DNA of 64,000 nt, taken from assembly GCF_013409625.1 (NCBI RefSeq), contig NZ_JACCBF010000001.1, positions 3,041,001-3,105,000 of the forward strand. The letters run 5' to 3'. Shown here piece after piece: positions 57,033-64,000 of the stretch (the stretch's first letter is position 1; each line of letters begins with the position of its first letter). The notes beneath the pieces were generated by a model. The model saw only the letters and a list, made by a program, of their open reading frames with translations. It did not search any database and had not been told where the DNA came from. The position numbers and the translations under genes were made by a program. This DNA comes from Nocardioides kongjuensis (GTDB taxonomy: Bacteria; Actinomycetota; Actinomycetes; Propionibacteriales; Nocardioidaceae).

Positions 57033-58265
57033 TCAGCCCTGTCCCATCGACGTCACGACCATCAGCGGGATCGCGGCGAACGCCGCGATCGTGATGACGA
57101 CGAGGTAGAACACCCCGAGCGCGTTGGCGACCGGCCCGTTGACGTGCTCACCGAGGTAGTCGGGGTCGTTGGCGACCACGAGGATCGGGAAGTACGTCAA
57201 CGGCAGCGCGACCGCCGAGAACACCACCGAGATCTCGGTGACCATGATCGGGTCGACCCCGGTGAGCAGGACGCCGGCGGCGACCACGGTCGCGAGCAGC
57301 AGGATGATGTGGAAGCCGGCCGCCTCCTTCGGGCGCACGAACTTGCCCCACTGGAAGCCGAAGTACTGCGCCAGGCTGTAGCCGGTCGACAGCCCGGTCT
57401 CGCACGCGGCGCCGAAGGTCGCCGCGAAGAAGCCGAGCACGACGACGGCGAGGCCGATCTTGCCGAGCCCGACGGCGACCGGCAGACCGACCTGGCCGAG
57501 CGTCTCCACCGAGACGCCGGCGGGCAGGAAGACGGTCGCGGCGCACGCGGCGATCGCGACGGACAGCAGGCCGCCGAGCGGGAAGCCGATGAACACGTTG
57601 GCCCGCATCACGCCGATGTCCTTGACGGTCCAGCGCTCCTCGACGCCTCCGCTGGAGAAGAAGAACACCTCGTACGGCGTCATCGCGGCTCCGAAGAGCG
57701 CCACCGCGAAGAAGGCGTACGTCGCCCAGCTCTCGGCGCCCGGCTTCTCCGCCGGCGAGAGCTGGGTGGTGAGCTCGCCCCAGTCGGGACCGAGCTGCCA
57801 GAGCGCGACCGCGAAGGCGATGAGCGCGAGGCCCATCAGGCCGAGCACGTTCTCGATCGAGGAGAACTTGGCCCGCCACAGGACCAGCCACACCGCGACC
57901 GCGACGAACGGGACGATCAGCAGGTGGTGCAGCGAGGAGACCAGCTGCAGCGCGAGGGCCACACCGCCGATCTCCGCGATGAAGGTCAGCAGGGTGACGA
58001 GCATCGAGCCGACCAGGTTGAGGAAGCCCATCCGCGGGCCGAGCCGCTCGCGGACGAGGTCGAAGGTGGCGCGGTGGCTGACCGCGGCGATCCGGCCCGA
58101 CATCTCGGCGAACACGCAGATGCCGACGACACCGAGGACGACGATCCACACCAGCGAGGTCCCGAAGCGGGCGCCCACCTGGGCGTTCGTCACCAGGTCC
58201 CCGATGTCGACGAAGCCGCCGATCGCGGTGAGGATGCCCAGCAGCACGGCGAAGTAGCGCTTCAC
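57033..58265 (-). CDS. NRAMP-related divalent-metal transporter with altered metal site
   Basis: 410 residues, about eleven helices. The first helix carries FVDIGDLVTNAQVGARFG, positionally the DPGN motif of NRAMP, but reads D-I-G-D (residues 20-23). The sixth-helix A-x-x-M-P-H motif reads FGAAMTPYE. Metal-binding Asn and His are thus changed while Asp20 and Met are kept. GTG 58265 overlaps the lipoprotein stop. It may carry another ion (for example Mg) or act as a sensor; not decidable here. Confidence 0.82.
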   Translation of the reverse strand: MKRYFAVLLGILTAIGGFVDIGDLVTNAQVGARFGTSLVWIVVLGVVGICVFAEMSGRIAAVSHRATFDLVRERLGPRMGFLNLVGSMLVTLLTFIAEIGGVALALQLVSSLHHLLIVPFVAVAVWLVLWRAKFSSIENVLGLMGLALIAFAVALWQLGPDWGELTTQLSPAEKPGAESWATYAFFAVALFGAAMTPYEVFFFSSGGVEERWTVKDIGVMRANVFIGFPLGGLLSVAIAACAATVFLPAGVSVETLGQVGLPVAVGLGKIGLAVVVLGFFAATFGAACETGLSTGYSLAQYFGFQWGKFVRPKEAAGFHIILLLATVVAAGVLLTGVDPIMVTEISVVFSAVALPLTYFPILVVANDPDYLGEHVNGPVANALGVFYLVVITIAAFAAIPLMVVTSMGQG

Positions 58266-58711
58266 GGCGCCGCCTGCTGCAGCTGGTCGGACAGGTGGTC
58301 GAGGCGGTGGACGAGCGCCTTGTCGTCGTACCTCCCGGCGACGGCGTGCGCACGCGCCTCGCTCACCAGGTCGACCGCGTGGTCGAGCAGGTCGAGCACC
58401 TGCGCCGCGTCGTCGCGGCGCGAGGCCGGCACCTGCAGGCGCGACAGGTCCTCCTCGGCCTTCGCTGCGGCCTCCTCGGCCTCGGCCACCAGCACGGTCG
58501 TGTACGACGACCAGGTGCGCTCCCGGCGCGCCGACTCCAGCGCCAGCCGGGCGGTCGCGACCTCGCTGCCGGCGTCGGTGAGGGCCTGCGTGGCCTGGTC
58601 GTCCCAGGCTGTCGCGTCGGGCTTGCTGACGACGCCGCAGCCGGCGAGCAGCAGGAGGACGGGGAGGGCGACGAGGACCGCGACGACGGCCGGTCGCTGC
58701 GAGCTCTTCAC
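58262..58711 (-). CDS. lipoprotein of unknown function
   Basis: 149 residues. Signal with lipobox LLAGC (Cys about 25), then a helical, Glu/Ala-rich domain (ESARRERTWSSYTTVLVAEA, AEEDLSRLQVP, LDLLDHAVDLVSEARAHAVA) predicted to form helical bundles or coiled coil outside the membrane. GTG start overlaps the DUF6328 stop. No known family. Confidence 0.8.
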   Translation of the reverse strand: MKSSQRPAVVAVLVALPVLLLLAGCGVVSKPDATAWDDQATQALTDAGSEVATARLALESARRERTWSSYTTVLVAEAEEAAAKAEEDLSRLQVPASRRDDAAQVLDLLDHAVDLVSEARAHAVAGRYDDKALVHRLDHLSDQLQQAAP

Positions 58712-59181
58712 CTCGTGCGGCCCCGCCAGGGGACCGCAGCCCACATCAGGGTGAAGGCGAGCGCGACCGCCGCCGCGGCGATCAGTGCGGCGCGGGTCCC
58801 GAGCACCACGTCGAACACGAGGAGCACGACCGCCGCGGAGACCGCGGCGAGACCGACCAGTCCGGCGAGGGCGCAGCGCTGCGCGGCGGCCACGATCCAG
58901 TCGCGGCGGCCCTGCCGGAACAGCAGCCGGTGGTAGCAGACCGGAGCGACGATGACGAGGGTGGTCAGCACCGCGGTGACCAGGATGCCCAGGTAGAGCC
59001 GCTGCTGGTTCTCGGTCAGGTCCCCGAACCGGTCGGTGAACGGGACGGTGAGCAAGAAGCCGGTGAGGATCTGCACGCCGGTCTGCATCACCCGGAGCTC
59101 CTGGAGCAGCTCGTTGAGGTTCCGGGTGATCTGCTGGGGTGGCCGGCGCCCTTCCTGCGTGCCGACCGGCGCCGTGTTCAC
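58708..59181 (-). CDS. DUF6328 family membrane protein
   Basis: 157 residues. N-terminal LNELLQELRVMQTGVQILTGF is the DUF6328 signature; four transmembrane helices follow. Function unknown. GTG 59181 shares bases with the stop of the 55-residue gene (GTGA), fixing the start although the frame is open to 59964. Confidence 0.85.
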   Translation of the reverse strand: MNTAPVGTQEGRRPPQQITRNLNELLQELRVMQTGVQILTGFLLTVPFTDRFGDLTENQQRLYLGILVTAVLTTLVIVAPVCYHRLLFRQGRRDWIVAAAQRCALAGLVGLAAVSAAVVLLVFDVVLGTRAALIAAAAVALAFTLMWAAVPWRGRTR

Positions 59182-59345
59182 GCCCGGTCCTCGACCGTCT
59201 CCTCGACGTGCGGGTAGTCCTGCTCGGGGTCGACCTCGACGACCGGCTCGTCGAGCGGCGCCTCGGGGTCGGTCGGCACGTCGGGGTCGTCGGGGACCGG
59301 CGGCTCGTCCGGTGCAACGGGTCGCTCGGGGTCGGGGATGGTCAT
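59178..59345 (-). CDS. 55-residue acidic proline-rich protein
   Basis: 55 residues, MTIPDPERPV...VEETVEDRA, composed mainly of Pro, Asp, Glu and Val and presumably disordered. Supported by a strong ribosome-binding site (AGGAGGAGC) and by ATGA/GTGA overlaps with the genes on both sides. Too short to be found by most gene callers. Confidence 0.7.
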   Translation of the reverse strand: MTIPDPERPVAPDEPPVPDDPDVPTDPEAPLDEPVVEVDPEQDYPHVEETVEDRA

Positions 59346-59545
59346 CGTCGCTCCTCCTCTTCGTCCTGGTTGCCGGTGCGGGCGTCCGGACCCGCCTTGC
59401 CCTCCTGCACGTCGCGGTCGGTCGGGTGCCCTGCGACGGCGTCCGACGGGGACTCCACCTCGCCGGCGTCGTCGAGGTTGCCCACCTCGGACACCTGTCC
59501 CTGCGGGGCGTGCTCGGATTCCTGCGGGTCCGGTCGGTTCGCCAT
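59342..59545 (-). CDS. 67-residue acidic hydrophilic protein, first gene of a stress operon
   Basis: 67 residues, MANRPDPQESEHAPQGQVSE to a DEEEERR end; strongly acidic, no hydrophobic core. ATG 59545 is preferred to an in-frame ATG at 59599 because a GTGT-N15-GGGTAC promoter ends 9 nt before it. The stop overlaps the next start in an ATGA. Head of a six-gene chain running to 56319. Confidence 0.68.
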   Translation of the reverse strand: MANRPDPQESEHAPQGQVSEVGNLDDAGEVESPSDAVAGHPTDRDVQEGKAGPDARTGNQDEEEERR

Positions 59546-59554
59546 GGCCCGGAG

Positions 59555-59579
59555 GTACCCGGCTGCAGGGTCAGAACAC
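59555..59579 (-). promoter_or_regulatory. sigma-B/F-type promoter GTGT-N15-GGGTAC of the six-gene operon
   Basis: Minus strand, GTGT at 59579-59576 and GGGTAC at 59560-59555. It overlaps the last codons of the upstream SDR gene. Confidence 0.55.
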
Positions 59580-60431
59580 GGGTTTCCCGCCGGTGACACC
59601 GAGCACCGTGCCGGAGACGTACGACGCGTCGGCGGGCGAGGCGAGGAAGACGAACGCGGGTGCCACCTCCGCCGGCTGCCCGGCCCGTCCGAGCGGGGTG
59701 TCGGTGCCGAACTGCTCGACCTTCTCCGGCTCCTGGGTGGCCGGCTGCAGCGGCGTCCAGATCGGTCCGGGCGCGACCGCGTTGACCCGAACGCCGTCGC
59801 CGCCGAGCGAGGCGGCGAGGTTGACGGTGAGGTTGTTGATCGCGGCCTTGGTGGCGGCGTAGTCGAGCAGGGTCTCGGAGGGCTCGAAGGCCTGGATCGA
59901 GGCGTTGTTGACGATGCAGCCGGGGCGCTTGCGCAGGTGGGGAGCGGCAGCGCGGACCAGCCACATCAGCGCGTACAGGTTGGTCTTGAACGTCCGGTCG
60001 ATCCGGTCGTCGCTGAGGTCGTCGACGGCGTGGTCACGCGCCATCTGGTACCCGGCGTTGTTGACCAGCACGTCGAGGCCGCCCAGCTCGTCGACGGTGC
60101 GCCGTACCGCCTCGTCGCAGGCGTCGCTCGTGCGCAGGTCGAGCGGCATCGCCAGCACCCGGCGGCCCGCGGCGCTCACCAGCTCGGAGGTCGCGTCGGC
60201 GTCCGGCTGCTCCTCGGGCAGGTGGGTGAAGGCGACGTCGGCGCCCTCCCGGGCGTAGGCGATCGCCACGGCGCGGCCGATCCCGGAGTCGCCTCCGGTG
60301 ATCAGCGCGACCTGGCCGTCGAGCCGGCCGTGGCCGACGTACGACTGCTCGCCGTGGTCCGGCTCGGGGGTCATCTCCCCGGTCAGTCCCGGGGGTGTCT
60401 GCTGCTGGGCGGGGAACGCGGTATCGGTCAT
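59571..60431 (-). CDS. SDR-family oxidoreductase, general-stress type (YhxC/YdaD-like)
   Basis: 286 residues. The ~40-residue N-terminal extension (FPAQQQTPPGLTGEMTPEPD) is typical of the stress-induced SDR group. Cofactor motif ITGGDSGIGRAVAIAYAREG, then NNAGYQM, NNASIQAFEP and catalytic DYAATKAAINN (Y-x3-K). Substrate unknown. The promoter GACT-N15-GGGTAA ends 9 nt before ATG 60431, which supports stress control. Confidence 0.88.
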   Translation of the reverse strand: MTDTAFPAQQQTPPGLTGEMTPEPDHGEQSYVGHGRLDGQVALITGGDSGIGRAVAIAYAREGADVAFTHLPEEQPDADATSELVSAAGRRVLAMPLDLRTSDACDEAVRRTVDELGGLDVLVNNAGYQMARDHAVDDLSDDRIDRTFKTNLYALMWLVRAAAPHLRKRPGCIVNNASIQAFEPSETLLDYAATKAAINNLTVNLAASLGGDGVRVNAVAPGPIWTPLQPATQEPEKVEQFGTDTPLGRAGQPAEVAPAFVFLASPADASYVSGTVLGVTGGKPVF

Positions 60432-60440
60432 CTTCCGCCG

Positions 60441-60465
60441 TTACCCGGGTGCACCTCCCGGAGTC
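60441..60465 (-). promoter_or_regulatory. sigma-B/F-type promoter GACT-N15-GGGTAA of the SDR gene
   Basis: Minus strand, GACT at 60465-60462 and GGGTAA at 60446-60441; the -35 fits only the loose GNNT consensus. Confidence 0.5.
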
Positions 60466-60508
60466 GGGTACGGCGGGGCCGAGTCGACGGGCGAAGACCG
60501 ACGTGGAC

Positions 60509-61207
60509 TCAGTCGGGCTGGTTTCCCCGAGCCGCCCGGCTGGCGGTGAGGTCGTCGAGCAGCGCGTCCAGCAACCGGCGCAGTCCAGGATGGCTGACAT
60601 GCCCCTCCCGGGCCACCTGGATCAAGCGCTCGGCGACCTCCCGCACCTTCACGTTGCGGTTGCGCGACCACCACTTGAGCATCGCGAAGGCGGCCTCGGC
60701 GTCGAGTCCGTAGCCCAGCATCAAGATTCCCTTGGCCTGCTCGATCGTGTCCCGGGACGCTGCGGAGGCAGCCACCGCGGCGTCCGCGGCAGCCGCGGTC
60801 TCCGCCTCGAGCTCGGGCGTCAGGTCGAGGTAGTAGCCGACCAGGCGGTCGACCTTGCCGCTGGTGCGACCGCCGTCGTACTGGCCCTCGCCGCACAGCA
60901 CGACGTTGCGCACCTCGCCGCGGACCAGGATCCGGTAGTAGACGTTGAACGGCGCTCCGTCCCCGATCGCCTCCTGCAGCGTCTGCTCGACGAGCTCGCG
61001 GTCGAGATCGTGCTTGTGCTGCATGATCAGCTCGGTGGTCGGCTCGACCTCGCCCGGCTGGTAGCCGTGGATGGCGAAGACGTCGTCGTCCCACTCCCAC
61101 TTCTCGTCAGCGACGTGGAAGACGAAGCGGCCGGTCTGCCGCGCACCGTCCGTGGCCACCAGCCCGGCCAGCGACACCGGGTCACCTCCCGGGACTCCTC
61201 GACCCAT
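60509..61207 (-). CDS. PAS-ANTAR domain regulator
   Basis: 232 residues. PAS domain (about 30-140: FVFHVADEKWEWDDDVFAIH, PFNVYYRILVRGEVRNVV). The C-terminal ANTAR domain (about 158-212: SRDTIEQAKGILMLGYGLDA, KWWSRNRNVKVREVAERLI) binds RNA hairpins and prevents termination. ATG 61207 follows GGAGGGTGAG. Divergent from the small-protein/iron-enzyme operon. Confidence 0.9.
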   Translation of the reverse strand: MGRGVPGGDPVSLAGLVATDGARQTGRFVFHVADEKWEWDDDVFAIHGYQPGEVEPTTELIMQHKHDLDRELVEQTLQEAIGDGAPFNVYYRILVRGEVRNVVLCGEGQYDGGRTSGKVDRLVGYYLDLTPELEAETAAAADAAVAASAASRDTIEQAKGILMLGYGLDAEAAFAMLKWWSRNRNVKVREVAERLIQVAREGHVSHPGLRRLLDALLDDLTASRAARGNQPD

Positions 61208-61240
61208 CTCACCCTCCGTGGCGTGCGACTCGGCGACTGT

Positions 61241-61265
61241 GTATGCGGCCCGACGGCCGGGGTAC
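61241..61265 (+). promoter_or_regulatory. sigma-B/F-type promoter GTAT-N15-GGGTAC of the iron-enzyme operon
   Basis: GTAT 61241-61244, 15-bp spacer, GGGTAC 61260-61265, 25 nt before ATG 61291 with a GGAGGAGG ribosome-binding site. Confidence 0.55.
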
Positions 61266-61290
61266 CCCGCAACCACCGGAGGAGGTCGGC

Positions 61291-61443
61291 ATGGGACGAC
61301 GGACCGTCTGCGATGAGAACTATCCCGAACGCCGTACGGCGCGCACAACAGGGGGTCATCTCCTTGCGCTGCTGCGGGCGCGGCGGGTGCTGCTGCGCCT
61401 GATCCTGGGCGAGCTGTGGGAAGGAAGGACGAGGACCGGATGA
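61291..61443 (+). CDS. 50-residue basic small protein
   Basis: MGRRTVCDENYPERRTARTT followed by a Leu/Arg-rich amphipathic helix (HLLALLRARRVLLRLILGEL). Strong ribosome-binding site, own promoter, and an ATGA overlap with the next gene argue that it is real. Function unknown; it could be a leader peptide or a membrane-binding helix. Confidence 0.6.
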   Translation: MGRRTVCDENYPERRTARTTGGHLLALLRARRVLLRLILGELWEGRTRTG

Positions 61444-62468
61444 GGCTGCCGAAGCCCTGTGGCCCCCTCAGCGAGGGTGTCGTCGAGTCCCTGCGAGCCC
61501 GGCCGCACGGCCCGCACGCCGTGCCCGAGCCCCGCGCGATGGGCGAGGTCACCTACCCGCTGACCGACCGGGACCTCCAGCTCGCGCTGTGGATCCTCTA
61601 CGAGCTGCACTACCGGGGCTTCGACGACGTCGACGACCCGCGCGCCGAGTGGGACCCGCTGCTCATGGTGAGCCGGGCCGCGCTGGAGCGAACCTTCGAG
61701 CACGCCGTGCGGGAGCTGGTGAACGGCACGCCGCAGGACGCGCCCGCGCTCGAGGACCTGGGCGACAGCCCGGCCGAGCAGGTCACCGCCGCGCTGGTCC
61801 GGATGACCGCGCGCTCGGGCCCCTCGGACGTCGCCCAGTTCCTGCACCGCCGCGCGACCCGTGAGGAGTTCTGCTCCTACCTCGCCGAGCGCGCGGTCTA
61901 CCACCTGCGCGAGTCCGACCCGCAGAGCTTCGTGCTGCCGCGGATCGGCGGTGCTGCGAAGGTGGCGCTGGCCGAGCTGCAGTACGACGAGTACGGCGGC
62001 GGCCGGCCCGACCGGCTGCACCAGGCGCTGTTCGCCCGCGCCCTGGACTCCTTGGGCATGCCGACCGACCTCGCGCCGTACGTCGAGGAGGCGAGCGGCG
62101 CGACGCTCGCCTCGGTCAACCTGATGTCGCTGTTCGCCCTCAACCGCCGCCTGCGCGGCGCCGCGATGGGTCACCTGGCCGCCTTCGAGGCGACCAGCTC
62201 GCTGCCGTGCGGGCGGATCCTGCGCGGAGCGCGGCGCCTGCACCTGCCCGACGCGGTGGCCGACTACTACGACGAGCACGTCGAGGCCGACGCCGTGCAC
62301 GAGCAACTCGCGATCCGCGGGATCTGTGCTGCACTCGTCGCCGACGAGCCGGACCTGGCTCCCGACGTGGTCTTCGGCGCCACCGCGTGCCTGGCCGTCG
62401 ACGGCCTGGCGGGCGAGGTGCTGCTCGACAGGTGGCGGACCGGTCGCGACGACCGGGCTGCGGGGTGA
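61440..62468 (+). CDS. iron-containing redox enzyme family protein (haem-oxygenase-like fold)
   Basis: 342 residues, all-helical. Segments with His/Glu pairs (LWILYELHYRGFDD, LAELQYDEYGG, YYDEHVEADAVHEQLAIRG) are the metal-ligand positions of the haem-oxygenase-like diiron superfamily. Substrate unknown. ATG 61440 overlaps the small gene; an in-frame GTG at 61416 is rejected. Followed by a CDGSH protein, a frequent partner. Confidence 0.83.
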   Translation: MRLPKPCGPLSEGVVESLRARPHGPHAVPEPRAMGEVTYPLTDRDLQLALWILYELHYRGFDDVDDPRAEWDPLLMVSRAALERTFEHAVRELVNGTPQDAPALEDLGDSPAEQVTAALVRMTARSGPSDVAQFLHRRATREEFCSYLAERAVYHLRESDPQSFVLPRIGGAAKVALAELQYDEYGGGRPDRLHQALFARALDSLGMPTDLAPYVEEASGATLASVNLMSLFALNRRLRGAAMGHLAAFEATSSLPCGRILRGARRLHLPDAVADYYDEHVEADAVHEQLAIRGICAALVADEPDLAPDVVFGATACLAVDGLAGEVLLDRWRTGRDDRAAG

Positions 62469-62475
62469 TCGGGCG

Positions 62476-62676
62476 ATGAGCAACCGACGGGTCGTCGTCA
62501 CGGACTGTCCCGGCGGGCCCCTGCTGGTGCGTGGAGCCGACGAGGTGGTCGGTGTCGACGGCACGGCGGCTCCCGTCGAGCGAGCGGTCGTGGCGGTGTG
62601 TCGCTGCGGCCGGTCCGACCGATTGCCGTGGTGCGACGACAGCCACCGCGACCGACGCAGGAGGAAGAAGTCATGA
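62476..62676 (+). CDS. CDGSH iron-sulfur domain protein
   Basis: 66 residues. The 2Fe-2S motif is CRCGRSDRLPWCDDSH: ligands Cys42, Cys44, Cys53 and His57, with D instead of G in CDGSH. Acts as electron or cluster carrier. The ATG has a weak upstream site; the stop overlaps the alcohol dehydrogenase start (ATGA). Frame is open upstream but only as a shadow of the iron enzyme. Confidence 0.88.
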   Translation: MSNRRVVVTDCPGGPLLVRGADEVVGVDGTAAPVERAVVAVCRCGRSDRLPWCDDSHRDRRRRKKS

Positions 62677-63854
62677 GGGCCGTGACCTGGCAGGGCAAGG
62701 GCCGGATGAGCGTCGAGGACGTCCCGGACCCGTGGATCCAGGACCCGGACGACATCGTGGTCCGGGTGACCTCGAGCGGGCTGTGCGGGTCCGACCTGCA
62801 CCTGTACGAGCCGCTCGCACCGTTCATGGAGGTCGGCGACGTCGTCGGCCACGAGCCGATCGGCGTCGTCGAGGAGGTCGGCCGCGACGTCACGTCGCTG
62901 CGCCCGGGCGACCGCGTCGTCGTACCGTTCAACGTCAGCTGCGGCCGCTGCTGGATGTGCGCCCATGGCCTGCACAGCCAGTGCGAGACGACCCAGAACG
63001 TCGAGCAGGGCACCGGCGCGAGCCTGTTCGGCTACAGCAAGCTGTACGGGCAGGTGCCGGGAGCCCAGGCGGAGTACCTGCGGGTGCCGTTCGCGGACCG
63101 GCTGCCGATCAAGGTGCCGGACGGGCCGCCCGACGACCGCTTCGTGTTCCTCTCCGACGTCCTGCCGACCGCCTGGCAGGCGGTGGAGTACGCCGCGCTG
63201 CAGCCGGGCGACACCCTGCTGGTGCTCGGCGCCGGTCCGATCGGCGACATGTGCGCCCGGATCGCCCTCATGCGCGGCATCCGGGTGTTCGTCGTCGATC
63301 CGGTTCCCGAGCGCCTGCAGCGGGTCTCGGCGTACGGCGCCGAGGTGCTGGTCACCGACAGCGACGCCGACACCGTCACGACGGTGCTCGAGGTGACCCG
63401 CGGACGGGGCGCCGACGCGGTCATCGACGCCGTGGGCATGGAGGCGCACGGATCTCCCGCGGCCGAGTCGATGGCGAAGGTGGTCGGACTGCTCCCGGAC
63501 CGCGTCGCCCAGCCGTTGATGCGCCGTGCCGGCGTCGACCGGCTCGCCGCGCTGCACCTGGCCATCCAGGCCGTCCGGCGCGGCGGCACCGTGTCGGTGG
63601 TGGGCGTGTACGGCGGCCCGATGGACCCGATGCCGCTGATGGAGATGTTCGACAAGCAGGTGCAGCTGCGGATGGGTCAGGCCAACGTGCGGCGCTGGAG
63701 CGACGACATCCTGGCGCTGTTGCTGGAGCCGACGGACCACCTCGGTGTGGAGTCGTTCGCGACCCACCACCTGCCACTCGAGGAGGCGCCGGCGGCGTAC
63801 CACGACTTCCGCGCCAAGAACGACGGCATGGTCAAGGTGCTGTTCCGCCCCTGA
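62673..63854 (+). CDS. zinc-dependent alcohol dehydrogenase
   Basis: 393 residues, MDR family. Catalytic zinc: Cys38 (GLCGSDLH) and His60-Glu61 (GHEPIG). Structural zinc: Cys90, 93, 96 and 104. NAD(P) motif GAGPIGDMC with an Asp in VVDPVPERL, favouring NAD. The insertion AMESMAKVV-like region (about 270-300) resembles glutathione-independent formaldehyde dehydrogenases. ATG 62673 follows GGAGGAAG and overlaps the CDGSH stop. Last gene of the operon. Confidence 0.9.
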   Translation: MRAVTWQGKGRMSVEDVPDPWIQDPDDIVVRVTSSGLCGSDLHLYEPLAPFMEVGDVVGHEPIGVVEEVGRDVTSLRPGDRVVVPFNVSCGRCWMCAHGLHSQCETTQNVEQGTGASLFGYSKLYGQVPGAQAEYLRVPFADRLPIKVPDGPPDDRFVFLSDVLPTAWQAVEYAALQPGDTLLVLGAGPIGDMCARIALMRGIRVFVVDPVPERLQRVSAYGAEVLVTDSDADTVTTVLEVTRGRGADAVIDAVGMEAHGSPAAESMAKVVGLLPDRVAQPLMRRAGVDRLAALHLAIQAVRRGGTVSVVGVYGGPMDPMPLMEMFDKQVQLRMGQANVRRWSDDILALLLEPTDHLGVESFATHHLPLEEAPAAYHDFRAKNDGMVKVLFRP

Positions 63855-63864
63855 CCTGACCGCA

Positions 63865-63917
63865 CCCCATGCGACTCGGTCGTGGAATGCGTGAATCCGG
63901 GACCAATTCGCATGGGG
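63865..63917. terminator. long inverted repeat between convergent genes
   Basis: CCCCATGCGA (63865-63874) and TCGCATGGGG (63908-63917) are perfect 10-bp arms around 33 nt. It lies after the alcohol dehydrogenase and before the stop of a minus-strand gene; could be a bidirectional terminator or a protein-binding site. Confidence 0.5.
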
Positions 63918-63927
63918 CGCGGTGGTA

Positions 63928-63999
63928 TCAGGCCGCGTGCGGACTCAGGTCCACGCCGACGGAGCGGCGCAGGTCGGTGAAGATCCGCTGCAGCAGGCG
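63928..63999 (-). CDS. C-terminal end of a minus-strand gene (truncated by window edge)
   Basis: The last 23 codons read RLLQRIFTDLRRSVGVDLSPH then AA and TGA at 63930-63928. GC pattern fits coding. Identity cannot be told from this fragment. Confidence 0.45.
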   Translation of the reverse strand, partial: RLLQRIFTDLRRSVGVDLSPHAA

Positions 64000-64000
64000 G

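Noticed and set aside
61260..61268. GGGGTACCCC palindrome as a divergent sigma-B promoter also for the PAS-ANTAR gene
   Set aside because: On the minus strand no GNNT lies 14-16 bp upstream; only the plus-strand promoter is supported.

Overview
The window is very GC-rich, almost fully coded and packed with overlapping start/stop codons. It comes from an actinobacterium, most likely Nocardioides or a close relative of the Nocardioidaceae. The evidence is the order hflX-dapF-miaA-miaB-gluABCD, an rpfB-rsmA-ispE cluster, a Pmt mannosyltransferase divergent from rsmI, DUF222/HNH genes, Rv0909-type small proteins and a PucR regulator. No rRNA, tRNA or CRISPR array was seen. The family assignment is inferred from gene content, not from a marker gene.

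Layout. 1-11.7 kb: tail of a secreted protein, a DinG-type helicase, an LLM oxidoreductase/hydrolase pair divergent from a LysR regulator, an SGNH hydrolase, hflX, a PhoD-like phosphatase, an MmpS-like protein, an SDR and dapF. 11.8-24.5 kb is an accessory block lying between dapF and miaA. It holds small membrane and secreted proteins, a flavoprotein/reductase pair with an AraC-DinB regulator, IS110 copy A beside a DUF222/HNH gene, and a PucR regulator divergent from an acyl-CoA ligase/DUF3556/FAD oxidoreductase operon. 24.5-33.4 kb: miaA, two Rv0909-like proteins, a Nudix protein, peptidase E-like protein, miaB, a glutamate-type ABC transporter (gluABCD) and a hotdog protein. 33.4-50.8 kb: an ECF sigma factor fused to its own anti-sigma-like zinc finger and membrane anchor, a MarR-controlled methyltransferase/epoxide hydrolase pair, rpfB-rsmA-ispE-ABC-F, a GGDEF-EAL/HDOD pair, a TatD/hydrolase/rsmI operon and pmt. 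50.8-56 kb: a nucleotide-sugar epimerase with a wrecked UDP-glucose dehydrogenase behind it, a STAS-zinc ribbon protein, IS110 copy B and the second DUF222/HNH gene. 56-64 kb: a stress-type island of small acidic proteins, PRC-barrel, NRAMP-like transporter, DUF6328, SDR, PAS-ANTAR, haem-oxygenase-like iron enzyme, CDGSH protein and zinc alcohol dehydrogenase.

Three things tie the window together. First, two IS110 copies (15515-17003 and 53128-54616) appear base-identical although the DNA on both sides of them is only similar; each sits at the same place, 8 bp before a DUF222/HNH start codon, and has a long structured 5' non-coding end where a bridge RNA is expected. Second, at least five transcription units carry a GNNT-N15-GGGTA(A/C) promoter, the sigma-B/F type of actinobacteria. 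Four are in the 56-61 kb island and one precedes the epimerase, which suggests a stress regulon including a six-gene overlapping operon. Third, at least twelve genes have a TANNNT box 6-8 nt before the start codon and are probably transcribed without a leader, which helps fix several starts.
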